From the NCBI GenBank assembly GCA_002772995.1, contig PFCO01000009.1, forward strand, positions 91,406-138,107: DNA of 46,702 bases, read 5' to 3'. The notes below the pieces were generated by a model. That model ran no database searches, was not told the origin of the DNA, and saw only the letters and a program-made list of their open reading frames with translations. Positions 33,401-40,697 of this stretch are shown here, piece by piece. Each line of letters begins with the position of its first letter. Position 1 is the stretch's first letter. The stretch comes from Candidatus Niyogibacteria bacterium CG10_big_fil_rev_8_21_14_0_10_46_36 (GTDB lineage: Bacteria > Patescibacteriota > Minisyncoccia > 1-14-0-10-42-19). The position numbers and the translations under genes are program-made.

Positions 33401-35283
33401 AACGCAAAATACGAAATAGTAGCGACCCATAAGATTGGGTTGATAAGCATAAACGCAACCTTTCCTCCTACATTCAACTGGAATAAGAACATGTGTCCTC
33501 CTGTTGTTTTCCAAAACGCAAATGGGTTGCGCATATGCACAAGATAGCTTTGAATATATCCTTTTATCCACCGCGAACGCTGACGCACCCAATTCCACGC
33601 GTTACTATTCGCCTCTTCATATGTTATTGAATCAATAATTGCCGTGCGGTACCCATGGCGGAATAAACGAGCGCCCAGATCACAATCCTCGGTTACATTA
33701 AACGGGTCCCACCCGCCGAGCTCGCGAAGATCTTGCGCGCGAAAGTGATTGCTTGTTCCTCCAAGCGGAATATATGTATTTACCGACTGCAATCCGGGAA
33801 GGACAACATCAAACCACAACGAATATTCCGCAGTAAACAGGCGCGTTAACAGGTTTTGGTTGTGATTATAATAATTTAACTTCCCCTGAAGGCATTTTAC
33901 CTGGGTGGAAACTTGCCGAAAGCCAAGAAATGCTTTCTTCAATTGCTTTGGTTCGGGAATGTCTTCGGCGTCATAAATAACTAAATATTCCCCACGAGCA
34001 AGAGAAATCCCGTAATTGCATGCCTTTGGCTTTGTCTTTGGTTCCGAATGCGGAACAATAATGGTCCGCACATAGGACGGAAGGTTCATAGACCCGGCTA
34101 CCTGGATTGTTTCCGTATCATTTTCTTCAAGAAGTAACAGCACATCTAACTTGTCTTTCGGCCAATCAAGCGCGCCCATCGCCTCCAAGAAGCCGGGAAG
34201 AATTTTTGCTTCTTTATATAGCGGGCAAAGCACCGTATAAACAGGAAGGTCTTTTTCAGACACACAAGACAATTGGTCATCTGAAAATACTATCTCGGGG
34301 GGAGTGCGCAAGCTTCGCGCAACCAAAAAAAGATTGAAAAACACATCAAAAAAATAGAGCGCTGACAAGCACGCCATAAGACCAATGGCCGCATACAAAG
34401 GCGACATAATAAAGGCGCCGGCAAGCAATATAAGCACGAATGCCATGACCACCTTCTGCCAAAATGTTGTTGTAATAATGGCAGACCTGGAATACGGTAA
34501 TGTGCTGTGCGTGATAAAACGCTTTCCTTTGTACGCATAGCCCGCACCGATCATAGAAGGCGGGTTTTCGGCAAGAATCCTGAATGGTTTTTTCTTACGA
34601 AATTTCAACGCGAACGCATTCCATCCGATTTCCGCCATCGCTGAGAGCATGTGTATTTTTGATTCACCTTCCGCGCGCTCCTGGAATATAAAATCAATGG
34701 TTCCGATACGATATCCTGCTTCGCGCGCGTTTATTAAAAATTCGAGATCAAATGTCCATGGTGACGGGTCTATGGTGATTTCTTTTATGACTTGCGTGCG
34801 GAATACTTTTAGGCCCGACTGCACGTCACACGAAAACCCATGAAGTACGCGGCCAAATACAAAGCGGAATGTCTTGCTGGCAATTTTGCGCATAATGCTC
34901 AAATCTTTTTCTATACGATCAGCAACAACAATGTCGACCTCACCCCCCTGTATCGTCTGCATCATGCCCGGTATGCATTCAGGAATATACTGGAGATCGG
35001 CATCTATCATACAAGTAAGCTCATATGATGCGTACGCGAATCCCTCAAGCAATGAAAATGCCTTTCCGGGTCTTCCCTTTTTTATATGAAGCTGCACCGG
35101 ATATGTAAGAGCAAGTTCTTTTATCCGCTCGCGTGTTTCGTCGGTAGAATGATCATCAATAAAAATAACCTCATATGATATTCTATGAGGCCCCAATGCA
35201 CTATGGATACGCTCAACCAGAGGCCGAACATTTCCTTCTTCATTCAGCGTCGGTACGACTATGGAAATTGCCGTTTTTGTCAT
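30436..35283 (-). CDS. Four-module glycan assembly polypeptide: GT2 + processive-type GT2 + Wzx-like flippase + GT4
   Basis: 1615 residues in one uninterrupted frame. Module 1 (about 4-235): DPM1-like GT2 with ISIVVPTLNEEGNV, FIDDHSTDET (43-48 acidic loop) and IDADLQYIPE. Helices at about 275-320 follow. Module 2 (about 345-700): processive-type GT2 with LCPLYKEAKI, IYDAEDIPEP (438-441), TEDCDLG (531-533), QRSRW (568-572) and C-terminal helices, like cellulose synthase-type enzymes. Module 3 (about 825-1230): Wzx/MATE-type polysaccharide flippase, about 12 helices. Module 4 (about 1252-1615): GT4 with AGGAELYIEQLA, VVHPGID, LYLGRLKAYKSID and EGWGITTIEA. ATG 35281-35283 is chosen; it lies 22 bases from the predicted transcription start. 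First gene of the operon. Confidence 0.92.
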   Translation of the reverse strand: MTKTAISIVVPTLNEEGNVRPLVERIHSALGPHRISYEVIFIDDHSTDETRERIKELALTYPVQLHIKKGRPGKAFSLLEGFAYASYELTCMIDADLQYIPECIPGMMQTIQGGEVDIVVADRIEKDLSIMRKIASKTFRFVFGRVLHGFSCDVQSGLKVFRTQVIKEITIDPSPWTFDLEFLINAREAGYRIGTIDFIFQERAEGESKIHMLSAMAEIGWNAFALKFRKKKPFRILAENPPSMIGAGYAYKGKRFITHSTLPYSRSAIITTTFWQKVVMAFVLILLAGAFIMSPLYAAIGLMACLSALYFFDVFFNLFLVARSLRTPPEIVFSDDQLSCVSEKDLPVYTVLCPLYKEAKILPGFLEAMGALDWPKDKLDVLLLLEENDTETIQVAGSMNLPSYVRTIIVPHSEPKTKPKACNYGISLARGEYLVIYDAEDIPEPKQLKKAFLGFRQVSTQVKCLQGKLNYYNHNQNLLTRLFTAEYSLWFDVVLPGLQSVNTYIPLGGTSNHFRAQDLRELGGWDPFNVTEDCDLGARLFRHGYRTAIIDSITYEEANSNAWNWVRQRSRWIKGYIQSYLVHMRNPFAFWKTTGGHMFLFQLNVGGKVAFMLINPILWVATISYFALYALVGSTIESIYPSVIFYMAGFSLIFGNFLYFYYYMIGCAKRGHWSVIKYVFLIPVYWFFMSVAAVMALWQLMVKPHFWEKTVHGLHLKKTKNGPKTQTASNTIPALSASEENPFRNNLPWVSPPMYVGVLHFASPWLRAIERAWSLVYAHVVAPDQMLFVQRMLALVVARIRILGSGGLHAISQHLPRSWGHALSGATFLVAAMMASNAINFFFNAFLGRVLNFEELGVVIFVNTIWSISLIFMTALSTTVNHKSAFLHAEKKEQYISSFVSSVITRSIIIAGGISIVWLIASSFLADFFNIGNISVFILFTPVFSFGILASIGRGYLKGRLLFAAVGIVSLLEALIKFLSAALFVYADAHELVYLSIPISIALSAVVATIIMARTMDHAPNETQYKRQEFPGAFFGAALLTGLSATLFLSIDIVLVKHFLPPQAAGEYALLSLIGKIIYFLGALPTVFMITLVSREEGLREDTKKTFHILFGATAIFSAIGFILLGPLGSFFAPLLFGAKALAVLPYVTTYGLAIALFTVVNSLVMYNLALKKYRYAVVAFAFALVMAAGISAYHSSIAEIVRIIFISSAVGSAAVSIMHVAETYLRFVGQAVRDLFGVFFGRILVPPFKAGRKRILVFNWRDMKHVFAGGAELYIEQLARNWVKEGHAVTLFCGNDGKNKGEEMVEGVHIVRRGGFYTVYAFALLYYIFRFRGKYDMIVDCHNGIPFFTPIYAGVPIYCLMHHVHQDVFRHSLIAPLSMFARFLEKDMMPFVYRNIRFITVSESSRHDIQQLGFKVKSVEVVHPGIDPHALHTAEKSEVPMVLYLGRLKAYKSIDVLLRAFKIVLEDIPDARLVIAGSGEEEGYLKRLTVDLGLSRAVEFKGRVSEEKKIRLLQRAWVMVNPSLMEGWGITTIEANACGTPIVASDVPGLRDSVKNADTGYLVSYGSSKEFAERIGLIMRDRKLRNVMSGNAVAWAKNFDWRRSSNTFLSIINP

Positions 35284-35311
35284 CAGAAAAAACCTTGTAT
35301 TAATTGGCCAT

Positions 35312-35340
35312 ATTATTACATATTTTAAGTCGTTTGTCAA
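35312..35340 (-). promoter_or_regulatory. Promoter of the glycan operon
   Basis: Minus-strand TTGACA, 17 bases, AATAAT; start at about 35305, 22 bases before the giant gene. No comparable promoter or terminator is seen until 18.5 kb, so it probably drives all 12 genes. Confidence 0.7.
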
Positions 35341-35377
35341 TAACAGAAAAAGTCCCCTTATATAGAAGAAAATTGCT

Positions 35378-35386
35378 TGATATAAT
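35378..35386 (+). promoter_or_regulatory. Extended -10 promoter of the crotonase leader
   Basis: TGATATAAT matches the extended -10 consensus; the -35 region (TTATAT) is poor. Start near 35393. It diverges from the glycan operon promoter 40 bp away. Confidence 0.55.
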
Positions 35387-35400
35387 AGAAGAAAACCCCA

Positions 35401-35480
35401 AAGATGAACGCTAACCCAGGGGAAACTATTCCGCTAAAAGCGGAATACGGTTTAGCGTTCATCTTCAGGGTCTTTTTTGT
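35401..35480 (+). ncRNA. Two-tier hairpin leader (possible attenuator or small RNA)
   Basis: Perfect 14-bp arms (35401-35414, AAGATGAACGCTAA, with 35452-35465) enclose a second hairpin ATTCCGC/GCGGAAT (35428-35446) and an internal loop. A T-rich stretch TCTTTTTTGTTT follows (about 35470-35481), so transcription may stop here before the crotonase gene. The arms start about 8 bases after the predicted start site. No known riboswitch consensus recognised. Confidence 0.55.
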
Positions 35481-35593
35481 TTGGGAAAATAATACCAAAT
35501 ATACTAAAAGATGTCAATATTCCGGACCTGCCTCCCTTGCAATTATTCTTTTCTTGGAGTATAACGGTTACAAAAAATGTTTTTGGAGGGGCT

Positions 35594-36430
35594 ATGAGAT
35601 ACGGGGAGAAGCCGTTCAGAACCTTACAAATATTAGAGGAAAATAAATTCTTCACTATTACTATATCCAACCCGCCGGTTAATGCGCTCTCAAAGGAAGT
35701 GCGCCACGAATTGCGAAGAGCGCTTGAGTGCGCATCAGGCAAAAGCTGGGTAGAAGCAATTTTCATACGGGGCGAGCATAATTTTTTCAGCGCAGGCGCA
35801 GACATACATGCGCTCAAAGAAATCTCAGAAAAAAAAGAAGCGGGCGCCGGAAGGTCGTTTTCCCGCTGTGGCCAAGAACTTGTACGCTACATTCAGAAAT
35901 ACAAAAAGATATATGGCAAGCCCATCATCGCCCATATAAATGGATATGCATTGGGCGGAGGACTAGAACTTGCCCTTGCATGCAATACTATATTTGCCGA
36001 AGAAAGAAGCATTCTCGGGTTTCCTGAAGTAACGCTCGGACTTATACCGGCCTGGGGAGGAACAATACATCTTTTCTCACGATGCAAAAACCCACCGGAT
36101 GCCCAAAAAATGATAACTGAAGGTACGCTCATTCCCGCAAAAGAAGCGCTTCGTATGGGAATCATAGACAGCATAAATGTCTTCGGAAATGATTCAATGC
36201 TGCCGATGCCCGACCTGCACACGCCCGCACCGCTTGCGAACTTTTTTCTTAAAAAAATATATTTCGGAAAAAAATTTAATGAAAGCATCGCGTACGATTT
36301 TGCATTTGACCGCGAATCTATGGCGTTTGACTTTCTTGCATCTCAAAATGACGCCCGCGAAGGCATAAACGCGTTTCTTGAAAAACGCGAACCGCAATTC
36401 AAACATCTGGAGATGGACATAAAAAAATAA
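35594..36430 (+). CDS. Enoyl-CoA hydratase/isomerase (crotonase) family protein
   Basis: 278 residues, the normal crotonase length. A GGAGGG ribosome-binding site lies 3 bases before the ATG at 35594. The oxyanion-hole motifs are FFSAGADIHAL (about 65-74) and ALGGGLELALACN (119-131). The two acidic catalytic positions of hydratases are both present: E125 and E145 (GFPEVTLGLIPAWGG). The fold acts on CoA thioesters; the actual substrate is unknown, since no fatty-acid degradation set is present here. The nearest CoA-type genes are the thiolase/DUF35 pair 3 kb downstream on the same strand. Own promoter, structured leader and terminator. Confidence 0.9.
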   Translation: MRYGEKPFRTLQILEENKFFTITISNPPVNALSKEVRHELRRALECASGKSWVEAIFIRGEHNFFSAGADIHALKEISEKKEAGAGRSFSRCGQELVRYIQKYKKIYGKPIIAHINGYALGGGLELALACNTIFAEERSILGFPEVTLGLIPAWGGTIHLFSRCKNPPDAQKMITEGTLIPAKEALRMGIIDSINVFGNDSMLPMPDLHTPAPLANFFLKKIYFGKKFNESIAYDFAFDRESMAFDFLASQNDAREGINAFLEKREPQFKHLEMDIKK

Positions 36431-36436
36431 AAACTA

Positions 36437-36468
36437 TCCCCTCCTCGCGCAATGAGGGGATTTTTTGT
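36437..36468 (+). terminator. Terminator after the crotonase gene
   Basis: TCCCCTC / GAGGGGA arms with loop CTCGCGCAAT, then TTTTTTGT. Confidence 0.9.
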
Positions 36469-36495
36469 GGACAAAAAAATATGTTGTGCTATTTT
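36468..36495 (+). promoter_or_regulatory. Possible promoter of the phosphoesterase-glycosyltransferase pair
   Basis: TGGACA, 16 bases, TATTTT directly after the crotonase terminator. Confidence 0.4.
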
Positions 36496-36528
36496 TAAAA
36501 CGGTTCATTAAAAACAAAGGAGAAGACA

Positions 36529-37344
36529 ATGGATACGCGGGAAAAACGAAAAACGTACGCGCTTCTTTTTTCGGACAGCCATATTGGTTCTGATCTTTGC
36601 CGAGCGCGATATCTCCACCGGATTCTCAAACAATGGGAATGCGAACTGCTTATTATCGTAGGGGATTTGTTTGACCACGCAAATTTAAAATCAATAAACA
36701 GCAAGTTCCTGAGCGCTCCTCGTCTTGATAAAAACCCAAACCGATTGCATTCGGGAGAATGGAAGCTGCTGGATGAAATCCGCCGAAGGACAAAAGGAAA
36801 CGAGGGCATCTGGATAGAAAACGAAAAAATAACAAACAAAAACCCGTCGGACCAAGTCATTTGGGTGGAGGGCAACCACGACGAAGGACTTATGTGGATT
36901 ATGCCGTTCTTTCTCGGAACAAAAGCAGTACAGGCATATTCTTTTTCTCTCGGAGAAAAAGAATTTCTGGTTATTCACGGCCATCAGTTTGACGATATTA
37001 TGACAAGCTACCCCTGGCTCACCGAAATTGCCTGCATCTTTTATAGGAACATCCAGCGGCTTGATATGCGATATAAATGGAACCTCTCTCGGTTCTTCAA
37101 ACACCGCGCACAGCGCTGGAAACGCATTACCGAAAAAGTAGAACAGGGTTCGTCTGAATACGCGCATGAACAAGGCGCAACGCATGTTATCTGCGGACAC
37201 ACCCATTTTGCTGAAGTGGGCAAAATAATGGAAAACGGCGTTGTATACCTGAATACCGGCTCGTGGACAGAAGATAGATCGGCATACATTACGATAGACC
37301 ATGACGGAGAGGTGCATTTATGGGAAGTAGAAACGCCAGATTAA
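36529..37344 (+). CDS. LpxH-like calcineurin-fold metallophosphoesterase
   Basis: 271 residues with an AAAGGAG ribosome-binding site. All binuclear-metal motifs are present: FSDSHIG (D16, H18), VGDLFDH (D46), GNHDE (N116, H117), HGH (150-152) and CGHTH (H224, H226). Overall it resembles UDP-2,3-diacylglucosamine hydrolases (LpxH), with an insert at about 55-108 between the GD and GNHD motifs. No other lipid A genes are present, so a true LpxH role is unlikely; a phosphodiester in lipid or glycan metabolism is more plausible. It overlaps the glycosyltransferase gene by 25 bp, implying coupled synthesis. Confidence 0.87.
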   Translation: MDTREKRKTYALLFSDSHIGSDLCRARYLHRILKQWECELLIIVGDLFDHANLKSINSKFLSAPRLDKNPNRLHSGEWKLLDEIRRRTKGNEGIWIENEKITNKNPSDQVIWVEGNHDEGLMWIMPFFLGTKAVQAYSFSLGEKEFLVIHGHQFDDIMTSYPWLTEIACIFYRNIQRLDMRYKWNLSRFFKHRAQRWKRITEKVEQGSSEYAHEQGATHVICGHTHFAEVGKIMENGVVYLNTGSWTEDRSAYITIDHDGEVHLWEVETPD

Positions 37345-38321
37345 AAATTCTCTTTGCCATACAAGGAACAGGCAACGGCCACATAGCGCGTTCGCGGGAG
37401 ATAATTCCCCGACTCGCAAAATACGCGGATATCGATGTACTCGTCAGCGGATATCAATATCAGTTAGATATACGCCATCCTGTTACATACGCATTCAAGG
37501 GCGTATCGTTTGTTTTTGGAGAAAAAGGAGAGATTGATTACTGGAAAACGCTCGCACGCTTAGATCTGCGCCAGGCGCATAAAGACCTACGATCGCTCCC
37601 AAAAAAGAAATACGACCTTGTCGTGTCCGATTTTGAGCCGATAAGCGCGCGGTTTGCCGAAAAATACGGCATCCCATCCGTCCATATATCACACGAGATA
37701 GCACTTCTGTCTCCTCAAAGTCCGCGGCCGGGATGGGACATCCTGGCAGAACTTGTTATTTCGCTCTACGCGCCATGCGACAAAACGATAGGCATACACT
37801 ATAAAAAATATGACGCGACCATGGTAACGCCCATCATACGAGACAAGATACGGAAAGCACGGGAAAAGAAAAACAACAACGAGTACTACCTCGCGTATCT
37901 CCACGCATTTAGCGACGAGCGTCTTATATCAGTATTTTCAAAAACGAAAGAACGCTGGATAATCGTTTCCAAATATATCAAGCGCCCCAAACAGATAAAC
38001 AAAAATATTTTTATGCTGCCCGTAGGGCATGAATCATATGAGGATATTTTTGCGGGCGCAAGAGGCGTATGTTTTAACACCGGATTCCAAGCAACCGCCG
38101 AAGCGCTCTTTTTAGGGAAAAAATTATATACCGTTCCCCAGCGAGGCCAGCATGAACAACAATGTAATGCCGAAGCGCTCAAAGAATTCGGCGCATGGAG
38201 CAGCAAAAAATTAAAGGCGGATTATGTGCGGGAATGGATAGCAGAGGGAAAGCCGACGAAACAACAAGACTATTCTGACCCGATTCCTGAAATAGTGGAA
38301 CGCATATTAGATTTCACATAA
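37320..38321 (+). CDS. GT-B fold glycosyltransferase (MurG/MJ1255-like)
   Basis: 333 residues. The N-terminal half opens KILFAIQGTGNGHIARSREI, the glycine-rich loop with GHIAR seen in MurG/UGT-like GT-B enzymes. YDLVVSDFEPISARFAEKYGIP and VHISHEIALL follow. The C-terminal half has FMLPVGHESYEDIFAGARGVCFNTGFQATAEALFLGKKLYTVP, the donor-binding region (N-T-G-F-x-x-x-x-E-A-L), and RGQHEQQCNAEAL, the Q/H-E-Q acceptor segment typical of this group. Archaeal relatives are known only as MJ1255-type. It is translationally coupled to the phosphoesterase gene, so the two may act on one lipid- or sugar-phosphate substrate. Confidence 0.83.
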   Translation: MGSRNARLKILFAIQGTGNGHIARSREIIPRLAKYADIDVLVSGYQYQLDIRHPVTYAFKGVSFVFGEKGEIDYWKTLARLDLRQAHKDLRSLPKKKYDLVVSDFEPISARFAEKYGIPSVHISHEIALLSPQSPRPGWDILAELVISLYAPCDKTIGIHYKKYDATMVTPIIRDKIRKAREKKNNNEYYLAYLHAFSDERLISVFSKTKERWIIVSKYIKRPKQINKNIFMLPVGHESYEDIFAGARGVCFNTGFQATAEALFLGKKLYTVPQRGQHEQQCNAEALKEFGAWSSKKLKADYVREWIAEGKPTKQQDYSDPIPEIVERILDFT

Positions 38322-38349
38322 AAAAATCCCGCACGATGCGGGATTTTTT
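38321..38349. terminator. Bidirectional terminator
   Basis: AAAAAATCCCGCA / TGCGGGATTTTTT perfect arms, loop CGA. T tracts on both strands serve the plus-strand glycosyltransferase and the minus-strand small membrane gene. Confidence 0.9.
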
Positions 38350-38351
38350 AT

Positions 38352-38774
38352 TTATGATCTTCGTTTTTCCGTTAGCTGGAGAGTTTTTAAAGGAATAATA
38401 CCTAATGTATACGCACACCGGTCGTGAAAATTAAACCAGCGTCTGCCTTCGGGAGCTTCCCACACTTGGATTACCGGGTCCCAATACGCAAAGTCTTCGC
38501 CGCAATCCTCACAGAAATGATCCTGGTAGATGTTCTTTTTTGCTACTGCGTATATAGCCATTACCGCACATATAAAACAAAACACTCCGGCATATGCTGC
38601 GTATGCGTGCGACTCCAGATACCAAAACACGGATGCAGAGAATAGCAGCAAAACGCTTGATGCAAAAAAGACCTTCATATACGCAATCCAGCGCATATAC
38701 CTGTCTCTATTGTTCTTGTGCCGATTGTTTGAGGGATATAGTATTCTATTCCATGCGATTTTCCCCTTCTTCAT
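38352..38774 (-). CDS. Small membrane protein with zinc-ribbon-like tail (paralogue 1)
   Basis: 140 residues from ATG 38774, preceded by GGAGG. A basic N-terminus (to about 30) precedes two transmembrane helices (FFASSVLLLFSASVFWYL and YAGVFCFICAVMAIYAV). The C-terminal cytoplasmic part has FCEDCGEDFAYWDP followed 30 residues later by HDRCA, giving C-x2-C...H-x2-C, a likely zinc site. No named family recognised. The same layout recurs in the overlapping gene upstream (38771-39154). ATGA coupling. Confidence 0.7.
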   Translation of the reverse strand: MKKGKIAWNRILYPSNNRHKNNRDRYMRWIAYMKVFFASSVLLLFSASVFWYLESHAYAAYAGVFCFICAVMAIYAVAKKNIYQDHFCEDCGEDFAYWDPVIQVWEAPEGRRWFNFHDRCAYTLGIIPLKTLQLTEKRRS

Positions 38775-39154
38775 ATTGTCCCTCCTATTTTTATTTCCTC
38801 TTCTTCGACGCATGCGCCATGATGCGCGCGCAATGTCTGCGGGAAAAATCCGGAACAAATCTTTTCAACAACTTCTTCGTTGAAAGAAAAATCCTTTTTG
38901 CATATGAAGCAGAACCGTTTTATATATACCTGTTCCCGCCAGCGCGAGTAAAAAAAGAGCCCAAACGCAAGCGCAACCCCCACAAACAGCACAGGGAGCG
39001 TAATCTCTTTTGCAAAAAACGCGAATACGGAAAACATCAGTACAATTAAACCCACGCTGACAAAAGTAACCCGCACGGCGTGCTTGTACCGCTTGTGGTT
39101 GTCGTGCGTGGAGAAATCTGAACGATATCGGCATCTCTTTTCATATATATACAT
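38771..39154 (-). CDS. Small membrane protein with zinc-ribbon-like tail (paralogue 2)
   Basis: 127 residues with GGGAGG 7 bases before the ATG. A basic N-terminus (HKRYKHAVR), two helices (VTFVSVGLIVLMFSVFAFF and LPVLFVGVALAFGLFFY), then RFCFICKKDFSFNEE and HHGACVEEE. The C-x2-C...H-x3-C arrangement parallels paralogue 1, so the pair probably arose by duplication and may form a heterodimer. A promoter lies at 39195-39223. Function unknown. Confidence 0.72.
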   Translation of the reverse strand: MYIYEKRCRYRSDFSTHDNHKRYKHAVRVTFVSVGLIVLMFSVFAFFAKEITLPVLFVGVALAFGLFFYSRWREQVYIKRFCFICKKDFSFNEEVVEKICSGFFPQTLRAHHGACVEEEEIKIGGTI

Positions 39155-39194
39155 AGCATTCCTCCCTTAATATCCCGTTATCAAAGCCACAACA

Positions 39195-39223
39195 AACATA
39201 CGACATTTTTTTCTGCAGGTCAA
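39195..39223 (-). promoter_or_regulatory. Promoter of the paralogous membrane protein pair
   Basis: Minus-strand TTGACC, 17 bases, TATGTT; start near 39188, then GGGAGG before ATG 39154. Confidence 0.6.
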
Positions 39224-39314
39224 CGAATTCGTTTGCATATTCTATTGACAAACGCACAAAAATAAGGCAAAAATGAAGCAGCATTGCTTTAAAAACAGAA
39301 TAAGGAGGACCTGC

Positions 39315-40697
39315 ATGTATCGATTAGGAAAAGGAAATCTTCGCGTCCCCAAGCTCGCGCGTCCGGTATATCTTATCGGCTGCGGGCTTACGGATTACAG
39401 AAAAGCCTACCCAGAAAAACAATCATGGGAACTTGGGATGGACGCCATGCGTATGGCGGTCAAAGACCATCTCAAAATGGACCCCCGCAAGTTTAAAGAA
39501 ATGGTGAACTTTGTCATCTATTCGCATTTTGCGGATCATTTTTCAGACCAACTGCTTGCCGCCGCAAAAATGCATGACTACTTGGGCTTTGAGCCTTTGC
39601 CTAACCTGGAAATAAAGACAGGAGGCGCAACCGGCGGCTCAGCAGTACTCACAGCAGTCATGACGGTCGGATCCGGTATGGCATCTGTAGTGCCCGTCGT
39701 AGGATGGGAACGAATGGACGAGGTAAGTACGCGCCAAGGAAATGCATATATCGCGTCCGCCGCATGCAAAGATTTTGAATCACCGGAAAATTGGCTATAT
39801 GCGACTTATTACGCGCTCATGATGACGCGGTATTTAAAAGAAAATAAGATTCCGCGGGAGATTCTTGCGCGAATAGCACAAAAAAATCATCACTATGCAC
39901 GCTTCTCTCCATATACGCAGATGCCCGGCGACTATACGCTTGAAGAAATTATAAACACGAAGGTCGTTTCGGCCCCACTTACATTTCTTGAGTGTTGCCA
40001 GATGAGCGTGGGAGCAGCCTGCGTCATCGTTGCCGACGAAGACGCGATAGAAGAATTCGAAAAAGAAAATATCAAAATACAGCCCGTCAAAGTCATCGGC
40101 ATACACGGTGGAAGCGACACGCTTCGGACCGCGGATAGACGGCCGATGGATATCAATGAATATCTCCTGCCGAACGAAACCCAAGAAACCTATAAAAATA
40201 GGATGGTTGATTACCCCGGGTTTACCGCATTTCGCGCGGCGCGCTTTGCTGCGATGAAGGCATACGCGATGGCGGGGATTACCGACCCAGTGAAAGATCT
40301 CGATATTCTTGAAACGCACGACGCATTTACCGTATCCGATATACAAACATACGAAGACATCGGACTCCGACCATACGGCAGAGGCGCAGAATTCATGGAA
40401 AGCGGAGAGGCATATTTTGAAGGAGCCCTCCCAACCAATCTTTCCGGCGGGCTTATCGGTGGAATGCATTCTGTCGGCGCTACCGGCATATTTCAGATTG
40501 CCGAAATTGTCTGGCAGCTCCAAAACAGATGGACGGAATTCCATGCAGATGAAAAATATTGGAGAAAATTCGGAAAAACAAAGCCGAAAGATTTTAAAAA
40601 TCTCCAGGTAAAAGGAGCGCGGCGAGGCGCTGCAATCAGCCATGCGGGCACAGGCTCGCATGTCACTATGGCAATTCTTGAGGAGGCGTGGCGATGA
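39315..40697 (+). CDS. Thiolase-fold protein without the nucleophilic cysteine
   Basis: 460 residues; AGGAGG lies 6 bases before the ATG. It has the thiolase/SCP2 fold: HDAFTVSDI (H335), SGGLIGGMHSVGATG (H385) and the C-terminal ISHAGTGSH strand. The nucleophile loop, normally like AACASGG, reads KTGGATGGSA, with Gly104 where Cys is expected. The second catalytic Cys near the C-terminus is also absent. It cannot work as a standard thiolase. DUF35-partnered thiolase homologues without Cys include steroid side-chain aldolases (Ltp2 type); others form the archaeal thiolase/HMG-CoA synthase complex. Overlaps the DUF35 gene (ATGA). Confidence 0.85.
   Translation: MYRLGKGNLRVPKLARPVYLIGCGLTDYRKAYPEKQSWELGMDAMRMAVKDHLKMDPRKFKEMVNFVIYSHFADHFSDQLLAAAKMHDYLGFEPLPNLEIKTGGATGGSAVLTAVMTVGSGMASVVPVVGWERMDEVSTRQGNAYIASAACKDFESPENWLYATYYALMMTRYLKENKIPREILARIAQKNHHYARFSPYTQMPGDYTLEEIINTKVVSAPLTFLECCQMSVGAACVIVADEDAIEEFEKENIKIQPVKVIGIHGGSDTLRTADRRPMDINEYLLPNETQETYKNRMVDYPGFTAFRAARFAAMKAYAMAGITDPVKDLDILETHDAFTVSDIQTYEDIGLRPYGRGAEFMESGEAYFEGALPTNLSGGLIGGMHSVGATGIFQIAEIVWQLQNRWTEFHADEKYWRKFGKTKPKDFKNLQVKGARRGAAISHAGTGSHVTMAILEEAWR

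Noticed and set aside
36529-37344. Naming the phosphoesterase lpxH
   Set aside because: No other lipid A genes are seen, and an insert of about 50 residues separates it from typical LpxH.
39315-40697. Assigning the thiolase-fold gene as a degradative acetyl-CoA acetyltransferase
   Set aside because: The nucleophilic and second catalytic cysteines are absent, so ordinary thiolysis or condensation cannot be claimed.
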